A DNA stretch of 64,000 nucleotides from Paraburkholderia lycopersici (GCF_900096975.1 NZ_FMYQ01000026.1:1-64000), one strand, 5' to 3'; numbered from the stretch's first letter, positions 44,688-54,572 are shown. The notes: generated from the sequence alone by a model not told the origin. Program-made: numbers and translations.

Positions 44688-45875
44688 TCACGCATCCTGG
44701 CGCGCCGTCATGCTCGCGCCACGCAGCGGTGCGCCGCGTGCGTCGAGCCGCGCCGCCGCCCACGTGAGCAAGAGCGCCGCCAGCGAAACCGCCGCGGCCA
44801 CCCACGGCAGCGAATCGAGCGCCACGCCGTGCGCGATGGCGAGGCCGCCCATCCACGCCCCCATCGCGTTGCCGACGTTGAACGCGCCGATGTTCAGCGT
44901 CGAGGCGAGATTCGGCGCCGCCGCGGCCTTCGCGACCACGCGCATCTGCAGCGGCGGCACCGTCGCGAACGCGGCGATGCCCCAGACGAACACCGTGACC
45001 GCAGCCGGCCAGATCGCGTGGCTCGTCTTCGTGAAGATGGCCATGACGACGGCGAGCATCACGAGAATGCCCATGAGCGACGGCATCAGCGCGCGGTCCG
45101 CGAGTTTGCCGCCCAGCGTGTTGCCGAGCGTGAGCCCGACGCCGAAGAGCACGAGCATCAGCGTCACGCCGCGCGGCGTGAAGCCGCTCACCTGCTCGAG
45201 AATCGGCGCGATGTAGGTGAACACGACGAACACGCCGCCAAAACCGAGCACCGTCATGCCGAGCGCGAGCCAAACGCGCGGGTCGCGCAGCACACGCAGC
45301 TCGTGGCCCAGGCCCGCGGGACCGCTATCGTGGTGATTGGGCACCAGCGCCGTCACGCCGACGAGCGAAATCACGCCAAGGCCGCTCACGATCCAGAACG
45401 CGACGCGCCAGCCGAACTGCTGGCCGACAGCCGTGCCGAACGGCACGCCCAGCACGGTGGCGAGCGTGAGGCCGGTGAACATCAGCGCGATCGCGCTCGC
45501 CCGCTTTTCCTGCGGCACGAGCGAAGCGGCCACCACGGCGCCGATGCCGAAGAACGACCCATGCGCGAACGAGGCCACGACGCGCGCCACCATCAGGAGC
45601 GAATAGTTCGACGCCACGGCGCACATCACGTTGCCGACGATGAACACGCCCATCAGCAATTGCAGCGCGAACTTGCGCGGCATGCGGCTCGTGAGCGCCG
45701 CGAGCAGCGGCGCGCCGGCTGCGACGCCGAGCGCATAGCCGGTCACGAGCAGGCCGGCGGCGGGAATCGTCACGTTCAGGTCGCGCGCGACGTCGGGCAG
45801 CAGGCCCATGATGAGGAACTCGGTGGTGCCGATGGCGAAGGCGCTGATGGCCAGCGCGAGCAAGGGGACAGGCAT
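44688..45875 (-). CDS. MFS drug/sugar efflux transporter (DHA1 type)
   Basis: Starting at the ATG at 45875 after CGGAGA gives 395 residues with 12 hydrophobic spans. LALAISAFAIGTTEFLIMGLLPDVA and the GHGSFFGIGAVVAASLV region match AraJ/YdhP-like exporters. The frame is open further upstream but without family similarity. It is downstream of a VOC gene with a short gap and both face away from a LysR gene, the likely regulator. Confidence 0.88.
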   Translation of the reverse strand: MPVPLLALAISAFAIGTTEFLIMGLLPDVARDLNVTIPAAGLLVTGYALGVAAGAPLLAALTSRMPRKFALQLLMGVFIVGNVMCAVASNYSLLMVARVVASFAHGSFFGIGAVVAASLVPQEKRASAIALMFTGLTLATVLGVPFGTAVGQQFGWRVAFWIVSGLGVISLVGVTALVPNHHDSGPAGLGHELRVLRDPRVWLALGMTVLGFGGVFVVFTYIAPILEQVSGFTPRGVTLMLVLFGVGLTLGNTLGGKLADRALMPSLMGILVMLAVVMAIFTKTSHAIWPAAVTVFVWGIAAFATVPPLQMRVVAKAAAAPNLASTLNIGAFNVGNAMGAWMGGLAIAHGVALDSLPWVAAAVSLAALLLTWAAARLDARGAPLRGASMTARQDA

Positions 45876-45913
45876 CGAAATCTCCGAAAAAGCAGCCTTG
45901 GATCCGAACGCTT

Positions 45914-46306
45914 TCAGGCCGCCGCGCCAACGGGCATCGACGTTATGAATTCGACGACGACGCCGGGCGCGAGCGCGACGAAGAGCTGCAACTCCGCGCT
46001 CGCGGGCACTTCGGCGCGCTGACAGGGCACGCGGTACGCGGAGAGCCGCTGAACGAGCGCGCGCCACTCGTCGCCTGACGCCACGCGAAACGCCACGTGA
46101 TCGATGCGCGGCGCGACGAGCGCCGCCGTTTGCGCGGGCGCGGTCGCATCGACCAGATGAACGACCGGACGACCGTTCGCGTAAAGCCAGTGGCCGTCCA
46201 CGCGAAACGGCGGACGCGGGCCGTCTTCGAGGCCGACGACGTCGCAAAAGAAGCGGCACGTGCCTTCGAGATCGGGCGTGACGAGGGTGACGTGGTCGAG
46301 TTGCAT
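45914..46306 (-). CDS. VOC (glyoxalase-fold) protein
   Basis: Starting at MQLDHVTLVTPDLEG gives 130 residues, the normal length; upstream codons (to 46372) are not family-like. The fold includes the metal His in LDHVTLV, FRVDGHWLYANGRPVVHLVD and the final Glu in VVVEFITS. Members include glyoxalase I and antibiotic-binding proteins. With the MFS gene this looks like a small resistance or detoxification operon. Confidence 0.82.
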   Translation of the reverse strand: MQLDHVTLVTPDLEGTCRFFCDVVGLEDGPRPPFRVDGHWLYANGRPVVHLVDATAPAQTAALVAPRIDHVAFRVASGDEWRALVQRLSAYRVPCQRAEVPASAELQLFVALAPGVVVEFITSMPVGAAA

Positions 46307-46395
46307 GGCAGTGGCGGTACGCCTTGGCGCGACGGTTGTCCTGAAAACACGTGCATTGTCCAGCCTACGCATGAATTTGATAATTAGCGTAGCAT

Positions 46396-46410
46396 TTGAA
46401 TCATTTTCAA
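46396..46410. promoter_or_regulatory. LysR-type box ttgaatcattttcaa
   Basis: The perfect palindrome TTGAA-tcatt-TTCAA contains a T-N11-A box in the 125-base divergent region between the VOC/MFS genes and the LysR gene. This is the usual site for an autoregulating LysR protein. Confidence 0.6.
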
Positions 46411-46431
46411 TAATTTTCTAAAAATCACGCG

Positions 46432-47403
46432 ATGGACAACCTCGGCGACGTGCGCCTTTTCGTGGAAGCGGCGCGCCTCGGCAGCCTCTCCGCGGCGGGC
46501 CGCAAGCTCGGCCTCACGCCCGCGGCGGCCAGCGCGCGGCTCGCGCGGCTGGAGGCTGAACTGCACGCGCGCCTCTTCGACCGCACCACCCGCCAGTTGC
46601 GCCTAACCGACGAAGGCCGTCTCTATCTCACGTGCAGCGAGCACGCGCTGCGCTCGCTCGACGACGCCAAGGCGGCCTTGCAGGAGGGCCAGAACGCGGT
46701 ACGCGGCAAGGTGCGCATTTCGGCCACGTCGGATTTCGGCCGCAATCTGCTGATGACGTGGCTCGACGAATTCCGCGACCTCTACCCGGACGTGCGTTTC
46801 GCGCTGATGCTAACCGACTCGCTCTCGAACCTCGTGCTCGAAGACATCGACCTCGCCATCCGCTTCGGCACGCCGCCGGACAGCTCGCTCGTGGCGCGCT
46901 GGCTCGCGCCGAACCGCCGCGTGCTGTGCGCCTCCCCCGCGTACCTCGAGCGCCACGGCGAGCCGCGCGAGCCGAACGATCTGGCCCGCTTCGACTGCAT
47001 CGTGATCGGTTCGGCGGCGGGGCCCGTGAACGAATGGCGCTTCACGCGCGGCGACGCCGCGCAGACGTACACCGTGCCGCTCGACGGCGCGCTCGAATCC
47101 ACGGACGGCGAAGTGGCGCGCCAGTGGGCGCTGTGCGGCTACGGCCTCGCGGTGAAGTCGATGTGGGACGTCGCCGACGACTTGCGCGCGGGGCGGCTCA
47201 AGATCGTGATGCCCGAGTGGCGCTACCCGGACGCACCGCTGCACGCGCTCTACCACCGCAACCGCTTTCTCGCGCCCCGCGTGCGGGCGCTGCTCGATTT
47301 CCTGACCGGGCGCTTCGCGCAGACTTCCGGCGAACTGGAGGCGCTGGTGCCCCGCACGGACCCCGCCGAAGCGATGCAAAGCCGCAGACGCAAACGGCTA
47401 TAA
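46432..47403 (+). CDS. LysR-family transcriptional regulator
   Basis: 323 residues. The N-terminal helix-turn-helix is LFVEAARLGSLSAAGRKLGL with TPAAASARLARLEAELHARLF, and the effector domain starts GKVRISATSDFGRNLLMTWL. It is divergent from a VOC/MFS pair with an LysR-type palindrome in between, so it probably controls that pair. The ligand is unknown. Confidence 0.9.
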   Translation: MDNLGDVRLFVEAARLGSLSAAGRKLGLTPAAASARLARLEAELHARLFDRTTRQLRLTDEGRLYLTCSEHALRSLDDAKAALQEGQNAVRGKVRISATSDFGRNLLMTWLDEFRDLYPDVRFALMLTDSLSNLVLEDIDLAIRFGTPPDSSLVARWLAPNRRVLCASPAYLERHGEPREPNDLARFDCIVIGSAAGPVNEWRFTRGDAAQTYTVPLDGALESTDGEVARQWALCGYGLAVKSMWDVADDLRAGRLKIVMPEWRYPDAPLHALYHRNRFLAPRVRALLDFLTGRFAQTSGELEALVPRTDPAEAMQSRRRKRL

Positions 47404-47666
47404 TGCTGGATTGCGCGCAAAGCGATCCGCCGCCGCGTCGATATCCGCCAAATATCGGCAAAAACCCGGCAAAAACAAGCCGATGAGCCCGCGAGCCGGT
47501 GAAAAAAACCGGCGGGGAAAATCCGGCGCACGGGCAAAAAAGCGGGCAAAGGCGGAGCGGCCTCGACGCACCCCGTCCGGCCCCCAAAACACCGTAGTCC
47601 TGACATGCATACCGTGCATCAAGCGGACGACGCCCCCAGGTCAACCACTGCGAACGGCGAAACCCG

Positions 47667-49052
47667 ATGACCAAGAAAGTTTATGTAAAGACCTTTGGCT
47701 GCCAGATGAACGAGTACGACTCCGACAAGATGGTCGACGTACTCGGCGCAGCCGGTGGCCTCGTGAAGACCGACACGCCCGAAGACGCGGACGTCATCCT
47801 CTTCAACACCTGCTCTGTGCGCGAAAAGGCGCAGGAGAAGGTCTTCTCCGATCTCGGCCGCGTGCGCGAGCTGAAGGAAGCGAACCCGAACCTGCTGATC
47901 GGCGTGGGCGGCTGCGTGGCGAGCCAGGAAGGCGCGGCGATCGTGGCGCGCGCGCCTTACGTGGACCTCGTGTTCGGTCCGCAAACGCTGCACCGCCTGC
48001 CGCAGATGATCGACGCGCGCCGCGCCTCCGGCCGCGCGCAGGTCGACATCACGTTCCCCGAAATCGAGAAGTTCGACCATCTGCCGCCCGCGCGCGTGGA
48101 AGGCCCGAGCGCATTCGTCTCGATCATGGAAGGCTGCTCGAAGTACTGCAGCTACTGCGTCGTACCCTACACGCGCGGCGAAGAAGTCTCGCGACCGCTC
48201 GACGACGTGCTCACCGAAATCGCCGGCCTCGCCGACCAGGGCGTGCGTGAAGTCACGCTGCTCGGCCAGAACGTCAACGCTTATCGGGGCAAATTCGGCG
48301 GCGCCTTGACGGCCGGCACGCACGACGTCGCAGACTTCGCCACGCTCATCGAGTACGTCGCCGAGATTCCGGGCATCGAGCGCATTCGCTACACGACCTC
48401 GCACCCGAAGGAATTCACGCAGCGCCTGATCGATGCCTACGCGAAAGTGCCCAAGCTCGTGAGCCATCTGCATCTGCCGGTGCAGCACGGCTCGGACCGC
48501 GTGCTCATGGCGATGAAGCGCGGCTACACCGTGCTCGAATACAAGTCGATCATCCGCAAGCTGCGCGCGATCCGCCCGGACCTGTCGCTCTCCACGGACT
48601 TCATCGTCGGCTTCCCCGGCGAGACCGAGGAGGATTTCCAGAAGATGATGGCGCTCGTCGACGAAATGGGCTACGACACGAGCTTTTCGTTCATCTACAG
48701 CCCGCGCCCCGGCACGCCCGCGGCGAACCTCTCCGACGACACGCCGCGCGAGGTGAAGCTCAGGCGCCTGCAGCACCTGCAGGCCACGATCGAAGAGAAC
48801 GTGCAGCGCATCAGCCAGTCGATGGTCGGCCGGGTCGAGCGCATTCTCGTGGAAGGCCCTTCGCGCAAGGATCCGGGCGAGCTCTCGGGCCGCACCGGGA
48901 ACAACCGCGTCGTGAACTTTCCGGCGCCGCTCGCCTCGCATGCGCGCCTGCTCGGCCAGATGATCGACGTGAAGATCAATCACGCGTATCCGCACTCGCT
49001 GCGCGGCGAACTCGTGCTCGCGCACGAAGACGCTTCGGCGCTCGCGCACTAA
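47667..49052 (+). CDS. miaB: tRNA-2-methylthio-N6-isopentenyladenosine synthase MiaB
   Basis: 461 residues. The N-terminal UPF0004 domain begins KKVYVKTFGCQMNEYDSDKM and uses Cys10, Cys47 and Cys81 for one iron-sulphur cluster. The radical-SAM cluster is the CSKYCSYCVVPYTRG motif; the C-terminal TRAM domain has VGRVERILVEGPSRKDPGEL. MiaB adds the methylthio group to i6A37 of tRNAs. It opens the conserved miaB-phoH-ybeY-corC-lnt row. Confidence 0.96.
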   Translation: MTKKVYVKTFGCQMNEYDSDKMVDVLGAAGGLVKTDTPEDADVILFNTCSVREKAQEKVFSDLGRVRELKEANPNLLIGVGGCVASQEGAAIVARAPYVDLVFGPQTLHRLPQMIDARRASGRAQVDITFPEIEKFDHLPPARVEGPSAFVSIMEGCSKYCSYCVVPYTRGEEVSRPLDDVLTEIAGLADQGVREVTLLGQNVNAYRGKFGGALTAGTHDVADFATLIEYVAEIPGIERIRYTTSHPKEFTQRLIDAYAKVPKLVSHLHLPVQHGSDRVLMAMKRGYTVLEYKSIIRKLRAIRPDLSLSTDFIVGFPGETEEDFQKMMALVDEMGYDTSFSFIYSPRPGTPAANLSDDTPREVKLRRLQHLQATIEENVQRISQSMVGRVERILVEGPSRKDPGELSGRTGNNRVVNFPAPLASHARLLGQMIDVKINHAYPHSLRGELVLAHEDASALAH

Positions 49053-49086
49053 GCGCCAAACCGGAATTCAGGAGTTCAGAGACACC

Positions 49087-50208
49087 TTGAAGCCCAATCA
49101 GCAGCATCTGGAATTCACCGCGCCGCGCGACGACAATGCGCGGCTCGCCAACCTCTGCGGCCCGCTCGACGAAAACCTGCGGCAGATCGAACAGGCGCTC
49201 GACGTGACGCTCGCGCGGCGCGGCCATCGCATCAGCATTCGCGGGCGCGGCGCCAGGCTCGCGCTCGCGGCGCTCGAAAACTTCTACAACCAGGCGCGCG
49301 ATCCGCTCTCGGTCGACGACATCCAGCTCGCGCTCGTCGAGGCGCGGCATCCCGGCAATCCGGCGAACGATCCACGCGGCAATGGCAACGGCGGGGTGCG
49401 CGGCAACGCCAATGGCGGGAACAACGGCGGCAACGACGCCGCGGAAATCGACCCGCGCTTCCGCGGCGACCCCGATCATCCGTTCGACGAACCCGCGCGC
49501 GAGGGCTTCGAAGCCGAGGAACCAGGCCCGAAGCTCTACACGCGCCGCGCCGACCTGCGCGGCCGCACGCCCGCGCAGCGCGAGTATCTCAAGCAGATCA
49601 TTTCGCACGACGTGACGTTCGGCATCGGGCCGGCGGGCACCGGCAAGACCTATCTGGCCGTGGCCTGCGCCGTGGACGCGCTCGAGCGCGACCAGGTCAA
49701 GCGCATCGTGCTTACGCGTCCGGCCGTGGAAGCGGGCGAGCGGCTCGGCTTCCTGCCCGGCGATCTCGCGCAGAAGGTCGATCCGTATCTGCGTCCGCTT
49801 TATGACGCGCTCTACGATCTGCTCGGCTTCGACAAGACCGCGAAGATGTTCGAGCGCCAGATGATCGAGATCGCGCCGCTCGCCTACATGCGCGGGCGCA
49901 CGCTCAACCACGCGTTCATCATCCTCGACGAGGCGCAGAACACCACACCCGAGCAGATGAAGATGTTTCTCACGCGGATCGGCTTCGGCTCGAAGGCGGT
50001 CGTGACGGGCGACACCACGCAGGTGGATCTGCCGCGCGGCCACAAGAGCGGGCTCATCGAAGCGCAGCAGGTGCTCGCCAACGTGCGCGGCATCGCGCTC
50101 ACGCGCTTCACGAGCGCGGACGTCGTGCGCCATCCGCTCGTCGCGCGGATCGTCGAGGCGTATGACGCGCACTCGAAAAAGGACGAAGGCGTTGGCGACG
50201 CCCGCTGA
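49087..50208 (+). CDS. phoH: PhoH-like ATPase (YbeZ), TTG start
   Basis: 373 residues from a TTG, preceded by CAGGAG. Walker A is GIGPAGTGKTYLAVACAV and Walker B is IILDEAQNTTPEQMKMFLTRIG. A Gly/Asn-rich stretch (about residues 98-118) separates the N-terminal KH-like part from the ATPase. PhoH2/YbeZ works with YbeY in rRNA maturation and RNA quality control. It starts 34 bases after miaB and precedes ybeY. Confidence 0.93.
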   Translation: MKPNQQHLEFTAPRDDNARLANLCGPLDENLRQIEQALDVTLARRGHRISIRGRGARLALAALENFYNQARDPLSVDDIQLALVEARHPGNPANDPRGNGNGGVRGNANGGNNGGNDAAEIDPRFRGDPDHPFDEPAREGFEAEEPGPKLYTRRADLRGRTPAQREYLKQIISHDVTFGIGPAGTGKTYLAVACAVDALERDQVKRIVLTRPAVEAGERLGFLPGDLAQKVDPYLRPLYDALYDLLGFDKTAKMFERQMIEIAPLAYMRGRTLNHAFIILDEAQNTTPEQMKMFLTRIGFGSKAVVTGDTTQVDLPRGHKSGLIEAQQVLANVRGIALTRFTSADVVRHPLVARIVEAYDAHSKKDEGVGDAR

Positions 50209-50241
50209 CGCGCGATCGCGTCTGACAAGCAATCACGCAAC

Positions 50242-50703
50242 ATGGCCCGCGCACCCAAACTCAAACTGACCATGCAGTTCCCCGCCGCGAAGGCGTTCCC
50301 CGAGCACAAGGCCGCGCTGCCGCGCGCCACCGTGGCGACATGGCTCAGAGCCGCGCTGTTCGCCGACGCCGAGCTGACCGTGCGCTTCGTCGACGCCGAA
50401 GAGGGCCGCACGCTCAACCGCACGTATCGCGGCAAGGACTACGCGACCAACGTGCTCACCTTCGCTTACGCGGAAAGCGAGGACGATCCGGTCACGGGCG
50501 ACCTGATCCTGTGCTGCTCCGTGGTGGAGAAGGAAGCCGCCGAGCAGGGCAAGCCGCTCGCCGCACACTACGCGCACCTGCTCGTGCACGGTGCGCTGCA
50601 TGCGCAGGGTTACGATCACGAAAACGAGGCCGAAGCCGAGGAAATGGAAGGCATCGAGACCGAAGTGCTTAACTCGCTAGGCTTTCCCGATCCGTACAGG
50701 TAG
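50242..50703 (+). CDS. ybeY: Endoribonuclease YbeY
   Basis: 153 residues. The zinc motif is HLLVHGALHAQGYDHENEAE, carrying the three metal His; YRGKDYATNVLTFAYAE is the second conserved block. It trims the 16S rRNA 3' end and helps ribosome quality control. It sits 33 bases after phoH. Confidence 0.95.
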   Translation: MARAPKLKLTMQFPAAKAFPEHKAALPRATVATWLRAALFADAELTVRFVDAEEGRTLNRTYRGKDYATNVLTFAYAESEDDPVTGDLILCCSVVEKEAAEQGKPLAAHYAHLLVHGALHAQGYDHENEAEAEEMEGIETEVLNSLGFPDPYR

Positions 50704-50712
50704 CCCGCCGCC

Positions 50713-51396
50713 ATGAACGACAAGCGCACGCCCGACTTCGCCGAACCCTGCGCGCCGCCCGGGGAAAGCGACGCGCGCGTGCCCTGTCCCGGTTATCCGC
50801 CGGCGCTGGGCGAGTCGCGTCTGCTCAGCGAAGACGAACTGCGCGTCTCGCTCGCGTGCACGCTCAAGGACTGGGACGGCGCAAGCGACCTCTGGCTCTT
50901 CGGCTATGGCTCGCTGATCTGGAACCCTGGGCTCCCCACCATCGAGAACGTCCGTTCGCGCGTGCATGGCTATCATCGCGGGCTGTATCTGTGGTCGCGC
51001 GTGAACCGCGGCACGCCGGAGCACCCCGGCCTCGTGCTCGCGCTCGACCGTGGCGGTTCATGCGCGGGAGTCGCGTTCCGGCTTGCCGCCGAGGGCGTGA
51101 TGCCGCATCTCGAAGCGCTCTGGCACCGCGAGATGCCGATGGGCTCGTACCGCCCCGCGTGGCTGCCATGCGTGCTCGCCGACGGCCGGCGCGTCGCGGC
51201 GCTCGCCTTCGTCATGCGGCGCGACGTGGCGTCCTATACCGGCAAGCTTTCCGAGGCGACCGTGCGCACCGTGTTCGGCTGCGCATCCGGCCGCTACGGC
51301 ACGACGCTCGATTACGTGCGGCGCACCGTGGACGCGCTGCGAGAGAGCGGCATGCGCGACCGCGCACTGGAGCGGCTGCTCGCACGCTGCGCGTGA
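50713..51396 (+). CDS. chaC: Gamma-glutamylcyclotransferase ChaC
   Basis: 227 residues. WLFGYGSLIWNPGLP is the substrate-binding loop and MPMGSYRPAWLPC carries further family residues. ChaC enzymes cleave glutathione to 5-oxoproline and Cys-Gly. The usual order ybeY-corC is interrupted here by this gene, nine bases after the ybeY stop, so it is likely co-transcribed. Confidence 0.88.
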   Translation: MNDKRTPDFAEPCAPPGESDARVPCPGYPPALGESRLLSEDELRVSLACTLKDWDGASDLWLFGYGSLIWNPGLPTIENVRSRVHGYHRGLYLWSRVNRGTPEHPGLVLALDRGGSCAGVAFRLAAEGVMPHLEALWHREMPMGSYRPAWLPCVLADGRRVAALAFVMRRDVASYTGKLSEATVRTVFGCASGRYGTTLDYVRRTVDALRESGMRDRALERLLARCA

Positions 51397-51559
51397 CATC
51401 GGCGCACCGGCATGCGGTTTTTTCGTCCACCGCGCGGCCGGCGCCCATCTGTGCCAGGATTGACTACGTCCGCGCGACACAGTCGCGTCGCAGCCATGTT
51501 GTATCCTTAACCCTCCGCAACAGCGCGCCCTGCCCCCAAGCGGCCAAGGGCGCACCACC

Positions 51560-52453
51560 ATGAACGACTCTTATCCCAGTCGACGACAGACCGACAAACC
51601 GCAGGAAAAGCGCTCCCTGCTCGAGCGGCTGACCGACTTCATCTCGCCCGAGCCCGATTCGCGCAGCGAACTTCTCGAAATCCTTCAGGACGCGCACGCG
51701 CGTAATCTGATCGACGCCGACTCGCTTTCGATGATCGAAGGCGTGTTCCAGGTATCCGAGCTCTGCGCTCGCGACATCATGGTTCCACGCGCCCAGATGG
51801 ACGCGATCAACATCGCCGAAAATCCTGACGAATTCATTCCGTTCGTGCTCGAGAAGGCGCACTCGCGCTACCCCGTGTACGACGGCAACCGCGACAACGT
51901 CATCGGCGTGCTGCTCGCGAAAGACCTGCTGCGCTACTACGCCGAAGAGGAATTCGACGTGCGCGGCATGCTGCGCCCGGCCGTGTTCATTCCCGAATCC
52001 AAGCGCCTGAACGTGCTGCTGCGCGACTTTCGCCAGAACCGCAATCACATCGCCATCGTCGTCGACGAATACGGCGGCGTGGCGGGCCTCATCACGATCG
52101 AGGACGTGCTCGAGCAGATCGTCGGCGACATCGAGGACGAGTACGACTTCGACGAGGAAAGCGGCAACATCATCGCCTCGCCCGACGGGCGCTTCCGCGT
52201 GCGCGCGCTCACCGAAATCGAGCAGTTCAACGAGGTGTTCGGCACCCATTACTCCGACGAGGAGGTCGACACGATCGGCGGCTTCGTCACGCATCACTTC
52301 GGGCACGTGCCGCATCGCGGGGAGAAGGTGCGCATCGACGACCTGATCTTCGAGGTATTGCGCGCGGACGCCCGCCAGGCCCACATGCTGCTCGTGCGGC
52401 GCGACCCGATGGCCGGCCAGCGCGAAGCCGCACTGCAGCCGCCGGGCACCTGA
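51560..52453 (+). CDS. corC: CorC/YbeX CBS-domain protein (magnesium/cobalt efflux)
   Basis: 297 residues. Two CBS domains (VPRAQMDAINIAENPDEFIPF and VPESKRLNVLL-type copy) are followed by the CorC_HlyC domain with IASPDGRFRVRALTEIEQFNE. It has no membrane part, unlike larger relatives. YbeX is linked to ribosome metabolism and Mg homeostasis in E. coli. Fourth member of the conserved row. Confidence 0.92.
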   Translation: MNDSYPSRRQTDKPQEKRSLLERLTDFISPEPDSRSELLEILQDAHARNLIDADSLSMIEGVFQVSELCARDIMVPRAQMDAINIAENPDEFIPFVLEKAHSRYPVYDGNRDNVIGVLLAKDLLRYYAEEEFDVRGMLRPAVFIPESKRLNVLLRDFRQNRNHIAIVVDEYGGVAGLITIEDVLEQIVGDIEDEYDFDEESGNIIASPDGRFRVRALTEIEQFNEVFGTHYSDEEVDTIGGFVTHHFGHVPHRGEKVRIDDLIFEVLRADARQAHMLLVRRDPMAGQREAALQPPGT

Positions 52454-52630
52454 CGCACAAGCCGCCCCGGCGCGAACGCCAGCCTTCGGGCTGGCGTTTT
52501 GCCTGGCCGCCGCGATGCCGCGATCCGGCCCCCCAGCCCCGTCCCGATGGCGACGCACGAAAATGCTATCGTTGCGCTCGTCGCGCAATCCGCGCTTTCG
52601 GCATCAAAGCCGCACTTCACCGCACCCCGT

Positions 52631-54349
52631 ATGGCCGAACCGATCGACACCCGCACGCGCGCCGAAGCGCGTGCGCCCAAAACCACCGGGACCGCCGTCA
52701 GCGCCAGCGCCGCCGCGAACGGCGCGGAGCGCCGCGCGCTGCCCGTCTGGCACTACCTCGCCGCGGCCGGGCTGGGCGCGCTCAACACGCTTTCGTTCGC
52801 TCCCACGCCGCACGGTGGCTGGCTCGCCATCGCGATCTTCGCGCTCTTCTACTTCTGGCTCACGTGCACGACGGGATGGAAAAGCGCACTCTTCACGGGC
52901 TGGGCGTTCGGCTTCGGCAATTTCGTGAGCGGCGTGTGGTGGCTCTATGTGAGCATGCACTTCTACGGCGGCATGCCCGCGGTGCTCGCGGGCGCGGCGC
53001 TCGTGCTGTTTTCGCTCTATCTCGGCATGTACCCCGCGCTCGCCGCGCTCGTCTGGTCGTTCTGCGCGGGGCACGCGAAGAACGGACGCAGCGGTGACTT
53101 GCCCTTCTCGCCCACGTGGCACGGCGCCTTCGCGTTCGCAAGCGCGTGGGCGCTCGGCGAATGGGCGCGCGGCTACGTGTTCACCGGCTTTCCCTGGCTC
53201 TCGAGCGGCTACGCGCAAGTGGGCGGACCGCTCGCCGGCTTCGCGCCGGTCGTGGGCGTCTACGGCGTAGGCTGGGTGCTCGCGCTGGTCGCGGCGCTCA
53301 TCGTGCAAGCGTGCCTGCGGGCGCGGGACCTGAAGCGTCGGCGTGGCGCCCAGGCGAGCGCCGCGGTCGCGACGCCGGCGCTCATCGCCGTTGCCGTGAT
53401 CGCCGCCGGGCTGCTGCTCTCGCTCGTCTCATGGACGCAACCCTCCGGCACGCCGCTCACCGTGCGGCTGCTGCAAGGCAACATCAAGCAGGAGATGAAG
53501 TTCTCCGAGTCGGGCATGATCGACGCGCTCGCCGAATTCCAGAAGCTCATCACCGAAAAACCCGCCGATCTCGTCGTCACGCCCGAAACGGCGGTGCCGG
53601 TGCTCGTGCAGGAAATCCCCGAGAAGTTCGGCCGCGACATCCGCGCGTTCGCCGACGGTACCGGCACCGCCATCCTGTTCGGCGCCGTGGGCGGCACGAT
53701 CACGCCCGACGGGCGCGTCATCGACTACACCAACAGCCTCTTCGGCATCACCCCGGGCCAGAACGGGCTCTATCGCTACGACAAGCACCACCTCGTACCT
53801 TTCGGCGAATTCGTGCCATGGGGCTTTCGCTGGTTCGTCAATCTGATGAACATCCCGCTCGGCGACTTCGCGCGCGGCGCGCCCGTGCAGCCGCCGTTCC
53901 TCGTCCACAACCAGCCCGTGGCCGTCGACATCTGCTACGAGGACATCTTCGGCGAGGAAATCGCCCGCACCGTGCGCGAGAATCCGGTCTCGCCCGGCGT
54001 GCTCATCAATTCTACGAACCTCGCATGGTTCGGCGACACCATCGCGCTCGACCAGCATCTGCAGATCGCGCGGATGCGCTCGCTCGAAACCGGCCGGCCT
54101 ATGCTGCGCGCCACCAACACGGGCGCGACGGCCGCCATCGACGCCCGCGGCCGCGTGATCGCGCGCCTGCCCACGTTTACGGCCGGCTCGCTCGACGTAA
54201 AGGTGGAGGGCACGAGCGGGTTCACGCCATACGTGACGAGCGGCAACAACACGGTGATCGCCGTTTCGCTCCTGTCGCTGGCGTTCGGCTTTGCGTTCGG
54301 CCCGGCGTTCAAGGGCAGGACGGAACGCCGGCAGGCAAGCACGAAATAA
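52631..54349 (+). CDS. lnt: Apolipoprotein N-acyltransferase Lnt
   Basis: The chosen ATG at 52631 gives 572 residues with a Ala/Thr-rich cytoplasmic start; an ATG at 52547 is an alternative. Several membrane spans precede a nitrilase domain with the catalytic Glu in VVTPETAVPVL, Lys in YRYDKHHLVPFGE and Cys in VDICYEDIFGEE. It adds the third acyl chain to lipoproteins in the inner membrane. Confidence 0.94.
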   Translation: MAEPIDTRTRAEARAPKTTGTAVSASAAANGAERRALPVWHYLAAAGLGALNTLSFAPTPHGGWLAIAIFALFYFWLTCTTGWKSALFTGWAFGFGNFVSGVWWLYVSMHFYGGMPAVLAGAALVLFSLYLGMYPALAALVWSFCAGHAKNGRSGDLPFSPTWHGAFAFASAWALGEWARGYVFTGFPWLSSGYAQVGGPLAGFAPVVGVYGVGWVLALVAALIVQACLRARDLKRRRGAQASAAVATPALIAVAVIAAGLLLSLVSWTQPSGTPLTVRLLQGNIKQEMKFSESGMIDALAEFQKLITEKPADLVVTPETAVPVLVQEIPEKFGRDIRAFADGTGTAILFGAVGGTITPDGRVIDYTNSLFGITPGQNGLYRYDKHHLVPFGEFVPWGFRWFVNLMNIPLGDFARGAPVQPPFLVHNQPVAVDICYEDIFGEEIARTVRENPVSPGVLINSTNLAWFGDTIALDQHLQIARMRSLETGRPMLRATNTGATAAIDARGRVIARLPTFTAGSLDVKVEGTSGFTPYVTSGNNTVIAVSLLSLAFGFAFGPAFKGRTERRQASTK

Positions 54350-54572
54350 GGCGCGCGCAACGACCTGCCCGAGCCGCGCCTGGGCGCCCGAACCCCGCCC
54401 AGGTCTCAAGGCCCCGGCAATCCGGTAAAATTCAACGTTTTAGCACCAGGCCGCCTCCCGGCCCGGGGCCACGCAAGGGCGCATGGCGGCCGTGCCGCAG
54501 CGCCCGCGCGCGAGCGCCTGGCGGGGCCGCCGCATTCCGCCCCCGAAAGCCCGAAAGACACTGCAGGCACAC

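Noticed and set aside
54420..54440. TAAAAT box before glyQ
   Set aside because: No -35 box at suitable distance; kept out of the feature list.
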